Below are positions 58,611 through 64,000 of a stretch of 64,000 nt of DNA, in pieces. A model generated the notes under the pieces. That model had not been told where the DNA came from. It worked only from the letters and a program-made list of their open reading frames with translations, and ran no database searches. Source of the DNA: Carallia brachiata (Eukaryota; Streptophyta; Magnoliopsida; Malpighiales; Rhizophoraceae); assembly GCA_021464245.1 (NCBI GenBank), contig JADCRB010000114.1, forward strand, positions 3,410,001 through 3,474,000, given 5' to 3'. A program made the position numbers and the translations under genes. Positions within the stretch are counted from its first letter, which is position 1. Each line of letters begins with the position of its first letter.

Positions 58611-60715
58611 ATTGCACTCTTTTCATTAAATCAAAACTTTTCTTTTCTTTTTTTTCATGTCTCACACTCATTTCCTTGTTTTCATTTAAATTTTTTTAAC
58701 CATTGTAAGCAAGTAGATTTGTATTTTTCTTTTTGTTAACATATTTGTTTGTTTCAGCTGGTAATTAGAAATAACCATTAATTATTTGAAAGTTAACACA
58801 CTCAAGACAAAAATAATACAGTGGTCCAACTGAAATGAAGAGTCTTAATCAGCAAATGCTTCCACAATAGATTCCATAGAATCCCGGTGGAGGTGCTTTT
58901 GGAATTCCAACTACCAACGGTTATAAGAGGCAGGAGCAGAATATATATAACACTTTGGAATCCATAAAGAGTATTAAATGCGCTGAGTCTACATCCTCAC
59001 AAAGTGGTATAGTCTCCTCTTCAACAGGAATCAGTTCCTATATTTAATGACGTCTCTCTAACAATATTTTCAAAAGAAATCGTGTATATATATAAAATTT
59101 GTGATCCTTAAATTTTTCAAAGATATGCTCTTCTGGTCTTGCCAACCAAGTTGTCTTTGTTTAAACTCCCAATGGAAACAGGTTCTCAGTTGAAACTTCC
59201 CCGTTGGGTGGTTGACCATAGCATGATCATTTGGTGTTGACCAGAACTCGACCAACTTGTACCCATTATGAAAGTGGGGATTTCATTTTTTTTTTTTTTT
59301 TTTGGCTTATTTTTTCTTGTTTTTCTTTATGCTATAGATGATTCTTAAACAGAACCAGCCACGAGCAAATCAAAATTTTCCAAAAAAGAAAAAGATATGA
59401 GATAGATAGATGGATGGATAGAAAAAATGCATGGATGCCTTTTCCAATGGTGATCCTGTGATGTAAGGTTATTTCTGATTCCGCCGGCCTCAAGCTCGCG
59501 TGCTAAAGTGTTAAAGAGAGATTTTGAAGCTTGCACGTGGCTTTTGTAAGAAGATGTGACATGCCGCAATCTCATTGCCAAGTTGCAATTTAACTCATTC
59601 TTTGGCTTTAACATATAATAACCCAATTTATTCTACAATTAGTTGTAAGTGGGTAGGTTAAAAGGTACAATATTTGAAACCTCAAATCCAGATCATGAGA
59701 CACGGTAACGGCATTAATTTAATGCCAAAAGCAAAATTCGATGCTAAAATGGAGTATGTCAATTGGTGGCACAAACTCTGGTTGATGGGGTCTTCAACGG
59801 TTCTTAGCTCCTCGCAAGTCGCGAGGATCTTTAGAGAGTATACAAAGTTACAATCTGGTCGTGCATTGGACACAGTTTAGATGCCAGTTCATACATTTTC
59901 TTATTATAACAGCTGGCTGTAGATTTTAAATTTTTCAACACATTTTTCATATATAATTGTGGTTAGCGATGAAATTATAAGCGTACATTCAACCTTAATA
60001 ATAATATAATATAAGTTTGTATTCTAAAGTTGACGTTAAGCATATAACAAATTAAGCTCTAGAGAATATTGGTGTTGAATTTATTGGGTTATAAAAAATG
60101 TTACTTTCAGAATGTACAACTGGGTTCTAGAAGAGATGAGGTACTGCTTGCACATGCACAAAGGCACATCTGGGCTCTTTGCATGTACGCACTGCACATT
60201 ATCACACTTCAAAAGATGCCAGATAGATATTCTAATTCCTCTCGACCGACCCTTCCATTTTCCTGTGTCTCTTCAGTGCAATTTATGCCTAATTTGGTCG
60301 ACTTGCAACACTAACAGTCCAAAGGGAATTCGATGCTTTCTTTCTGTTATGGTCATAGTTCCTCTGGTTCGAAACGTTCCTAATGATATACTGTTTGAAA
60401 GATGGAAAGGCCAACAACTACTATGATACAGGCCACCTGTATCGTCAAAAAGAATATAGGTTAAACGCGTTAAAGCAAAGAAGAAAAAACTTGATTTCAA
60501 CCCCAAATCTGAGGGTTGGTATAGATAATTGACCAAGTAAATATATAATCTTCGCCTTATTGCAGCATGACAAGACCGCAACAAAGAAATTTCCTTTCAA
60601 GTCCTCTTATTTTGGGTTAGAGGACATTTCTTCAAACGTATTGCGATGTATGAATCGACATATAATTCATTATAATAAGTCTAAAAAAACAAGGAGATGT
60701 TATCATTAATACTCT
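58611..60715. other. Intergenic
   Basis: Mixed composition. The minus-strand frame 59626-59345 (93 codons, starting MGYYMLKPKNELNCNLAMRL) and the plus-strand frames at 59674-59880 and 60112-60426 have protein-like composition, but I could assign none to a family and saw no splice sites tying them together. Poly-T at 59287. Confidence 0.35.
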
Positions 60716-61011
60716 AAGTATGATCAAATTGAATCTGTTATACTAGGATAATTAAAATTATGACATGCAGTTTGTTTGATATCTCTAAGGGAGACATTTT
60801 TGTAACTAAGAACTTGAACATTTAGACTAAAAAATCTCAAATTTGAGTGGAAGGGAGAAGATGAAGTATGATCAAATTGATTCTGTTATAATAGGATAAT
60901 TAAAAATATGACATGCAGTTTGTTTGATGTCTCTAAGGGAGACATTTTTGTAACTAAGAACTTGAACATTTAGACTAAAAAATCTTAAATTTGAGTGAAA
61001 GGGAGAAGATG
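60716..61011. repeat. Perfect-phase tandem duplication, 148-base unit
   Basis: 60716-60863 and 60864-61011 are direct, adjacent copies. They share aagtatgatcaaattga, acatgcagtttgtttgat, gagacatttttgtaac and gggagaagatg at the same spacing, with only a handful of single-base differences. Non-coding. Confidence 0.92.
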
Positions 61012-61557
61012 TATGGGTTATCAAGAAAGATTACTCTTTGTTATGTTGAATAACCTAGACTCGTCTAATGGCCTGACCGGATTGAAAAAGAGAAGGTTAA
61101 AAAAAAAAGGGCATGCTACTCTTAAATTTGATGTGTTTGTTATTTTTATTCAGTTTTTATGAATATAATTTATTCATGAGTTACACTAAATAAATTTTTT
61201 TAATTTTAAATAAATTTTATTTATTATATGATGTTAAATTATGGGTGAGTTATATTATATATATATATATATATATATAATGAATCAAAATGGAACAAGC
61301 GAAAGGCGGTCTGCGAAGGTAGAAGCTCGACGCTCAGCCGAACCTTGTAAGACCCAGAGGAGTGAAGCTTAAAGGAAAAGGGACTTGTATTATTATGCCT
61401 TGGATTAGCCGGCTCAATGACACATATCCAATTGATGTTAGATCTCGGGCCTTATGGTGAACAACTACTGACAGTCTAATTGCATGTTTTGAGGCCCAAC
61501 TATAGTTATGTTATGGGCGATTGCTATATGATAAAGTCAGTTATACTTAACTAGAAA
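61012..61557. other. Intergenic, with (AT)n tract
   Basis: An (AT)n microsatellite at about 61256-61279. 61290-61380 is less AT-rich, purine-rich and unassigned. No gene seen. Confidence 0.4.
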
Positions 61558-61745
61558 GCACTGGCTAAGATGGTAAAGTTTAATATTATTTAATCAGAAA
61601 TTTTGAGTTTGAATTTTAAGAATGCAGCGACGTTAAATATTTGTTGGGAGACATTTGTCGCATTTCGGGATCCTATTCGAGTCGGTCCAGATTAATCAGT
61701 CTAATAAACTGAATACTGAACAGTTTCAGACTAAAAAAAAATCAA
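61558..61745 (+). mobile_element. tRNA-derived SINE, probable
   Basis: An A-box-like TGGCTAAGATGGT (61563-61575) and a B-box-like GAGTTTGAATT (61604-61614) are spaced as in tRNA. Then come a body, the tail motif ATTCGAGTCGGTCC...GATTAATCAGTC (61675-61702), and an A-run at 61734-61741. The tail region resembles that of the element at 6105-6285, so both probably belong to one plant SINE group. Confidence 0.5.
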
Positions 61746-63857
61746 TTCTACTTCTACCAAATAAATAAAGTAAGTAAATTTAAAAAGTTAAATGGTTTCA
61801 TTCTCTTTTTTTTTTTTTTTTTTGTTCTCTTTTTATGTAGGAGTTCATTTTCTCCTTTGGGCCATCCCAAGTAGTAATTGTGTATTTAATGACTTCGTAA
61901 TGAAAATTGACCCCACTTAAACCCAACTCTAATTGATTAAAAAAATTAATGACTCGTAAGCTAAAAATCATTTGAAACTGAATAGCATGAAATTCATATA
62001 ATTCGAAATCAAAACTTCCTAAAACTCGGATAACTTAAATCTGTAAATTATGAAACCTAAATAACCTTAGTCTCAAATTTGGAAAACTTGAAATTTAGTA
62101 TATTTAAAATTCAATAAACTTGAGACCCAATACGTTCATGACCGTTGAACATGAAACCCGCTGACCCGAAGCCCAAAATACTGAAAGCTAGCGGTGCACA
62201 TGTGTCGATTTAACATTTTTATTCAAACCAAACCATTAATGATGATTTAAAAATTTTTAAAACCTCAACCAGCTAAAATAAAAATATAACCAGTTAAATC
62301 GTTATTGATTGTTTGGATCAATTCAGTGGGCTTGCCAGTTAAAACCATGTCCACAGGAAAAAATAAATTGTCAAAAACTGGACAGTAAGGAAAATTACAC
62401 AAACAGCATGAATATGATTTTATTACAAGGAAATCATTGCGAGAAGCAAACTACATTTAAATACATATGTAAATGGATGAAGTTTCAAATTCTATGTTAA
62501 ACTTATTATAAACAAGCTCATGACAATAGTTGAAAATAGACAAAAGATGTCAAAATCATGGATTAAAGTTTTCATATTTCTCGTTAACTGAAGTTTCCAT
62601 CACTGGGTCTTTTCATGCGATCCATATTTCTAAAAAAATAGATTTAGGTTTTGGTATTATATGATGGTTGGTTTAGTTTTGACAGCTCTCATATTTCCAA
62701 CATCGCAATCAAACCATTGAATATGATTTGTTAAAATTATAGACTATAACCAATTCATTTTTAATAGTTTCAATAGTTTTGATTAGTCTCGACCAAGTTG
62801 ATCAGATTAAGTGATTTAGACAATTTTCTTTATGCTGTTACTAGAGATCCGAATAAATCATAACTCAAAAAATCTAAAACCCTATAAACTTAAAATTCAA
62901 TAAATCCAAAACTCAAAATATTTGAAACTTGAATAACTAGAGACTCAATAAACAACAAAACCAACAAATCTATTACTCAAAATACCTAAAATTCAAATGA
63001 CTCGATATCTACAGCAACTCAACTCAAACCCAATTTACCCCGTTAATTTGTCGCCTCTAACTTCAATGATAGAAAAAAGTGGTATTATACTTACCTTCTA
63101 TTAGCTGCCCATTTAAACTTTACAATTCATACTTAATGCTAGGACTGCAACGAGCTTTATTGAGGGCAAACCCAACCTCAATTGATAATGTTATGGCCTT
63201 AACTCCTTTCGAGTGTAATATAAATTCTCTATTATGAGTTTACCATACTTTTATTTACATTTTCATTTGTGAAGGTAATCTACGTTATAACATCTTAAAC
63301 TGTAGGAAAAATATCTTAGAAGTGTAGATATAGGTCTTTATTTTACTCATAGTGTATTAATCGTCATATATAGTATTATTAACAAAATTATAGGAGCCAA
63401 AGCAATGAAAACTTATAAAAGAGTACTAACACCATATGAGCTCTCCAATGAAAAACTGTAAAATATTTCGTTCGTTCTTCTCGGTTATTATATCTCATAA
63501 TGAACAAAATAGGTCATAAATATTACTCTCATATCAAATGAGGTAGCTCATTATATGATATAAGATATTATAGCAGTATGTCTGATGTCTTGTATGTACG
63601 AAAATATATTTAATTATCTTTGCTTATGTATGGAAATTCATGTATATACATGAATATAAAAGATATATTTGCACGTATTTTTATGGAGATATGCACATAT
63701 TTAATTATGAACCTTGAAAACACTGGCAGGCGCTGAAGAATTTGAAAAACAGAAATTGTTAACTACCAGAGAAAAACACTTTGGGCTATTTGGACTTTGG
63801 ACTTGCTAATCTTGTTTGGTCCAGGGTTAACGACATTGGTTGCTTAACTTTCTAAAG
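61746..63857. other. Intergenic, AT-rich
   Basis: Poly-T at 61808. 62020-62160 and 62870-63010 are irregular AACTC/AAACT-rich stretches. 62200-62820 contains AACCA/TTGGTT-type motifs common in plant repeats. No gene recognised. Confidence 0.4.
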
Positions 63858-64000
63858 GCAAACAGTGCCCAACTTCCAAATGCTCCTGAAACTGGTGTGG
63901 ACCTTGCCACCGATAGTGATAACTATACATCAAAACTCATTGACGATCAACCAGCAGGTGTAGCCAAATTGGCTACTAGATATTACGTTCAAATAAGAAA
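63858..64000 (+). CDS. Possible exon of an unidentified gene running off the right edge
   Basis: After an acceptor-like tttctaaag (63849-63857), a 143-base frame stays open to the window edge. Its composition is balanced and protein-like (NSAQLPNAPETGVDLATDS, then QPAGVAKLATRYYVQIR), unlike nearby AT-rich frames. No upstream exon in phase was found in the preceding 150 bases, and I do not recognise the family. It could be an internal exon of a real gene or chance. Confidence 0.25.

Noticed and set aside
59345..59626. 93-codon minus-strand ATG frame (MGYYMLKPKNELNCNLAMRL...)
   Set aside because: Partly protein-like, but its 3' half is repeat-rich and no family or splice partner was recognised.
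60112..60426. 104-codon plus-strand ATG frame
   Set aside because: Cysteine-rich by eye but matches no motif spacing I know; an overlapping frame is equally open.

Overview
This window is nuclear DNA from a flowering plant, almost certainly a eudicot. It is strongly AT-rich, with long gene-poor stretches, poly-A/poly-T runs and microsatellites, fragments of plant retroelements, and genes with short exons split by GT-AG introns. The recognisable proteins (a TTL-type TPR protein, a PLAT stress protein, an NDR1/HIN1-like protein and a plant trehalose-6-phosphate phosphatase) are land-plant families. I cannot name the species.

Layout, left to right. 1-1987 (+): 3' part of a TTL-type TPR gene that stops before the expected thioredoxin-like domain. 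2866-4429 (+): clearly broken auxilin-like (J-domain) pseudogene. 6105-6285: tRNA-derived SINE. 8248-8926 (-): intact two-exon PLAT/LH2 secretory protein gene. 9355-9600: RNase H-like fragment of a LINE. 10381-15853: three tandem copies of a ~2.7 kb non-coding unit, with different internal deletions. 20429-21295 (+): intact intronless NDR1/HIN1-like gene preceded by two overlapping upstream ORFs. 24510-25600 (-): candidate retroposon with a pyrimidine-rich leader. 27.7-38.2 kb: mostly intergenic. 38240-40917 (-): complete trehalose-6-phosphate phosphatase gene, 11 conserved coding exons plus a 5' leader exon, with one GC-AG intron. 41.5-63.8 kb: gene-poor, holding several retroelement remnants, fold-back elements and tandem repeats. 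63858-64000 (+): possibly an exon of a gene running off the right edge.

The genes are independent transcription units and do not form a pathway. Their families share a loose stress-biology theme (TTL in osmotic/brassinosteroid signalling, PLAT in abiotic stress, NHL in defence, TPP in trehalose-6-phosphate sugar signalling), but the window shows no co-regulation. I found no convincing new multi-gene system. The most informative unusual features are the GC-AG intron in the TPP gene, the tandem triplication, the TTL gene lacking its C-terminal domain, the auxilin pseudogene with transition-type stops, the NHL upstream ORFs, and several long inverted repeats able to form hairpin RNA. No tRNA, rRNA, known miRNA or CRISPR array was recognised. 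All exon boundaries come from reading splice sites and family conservation by eye.
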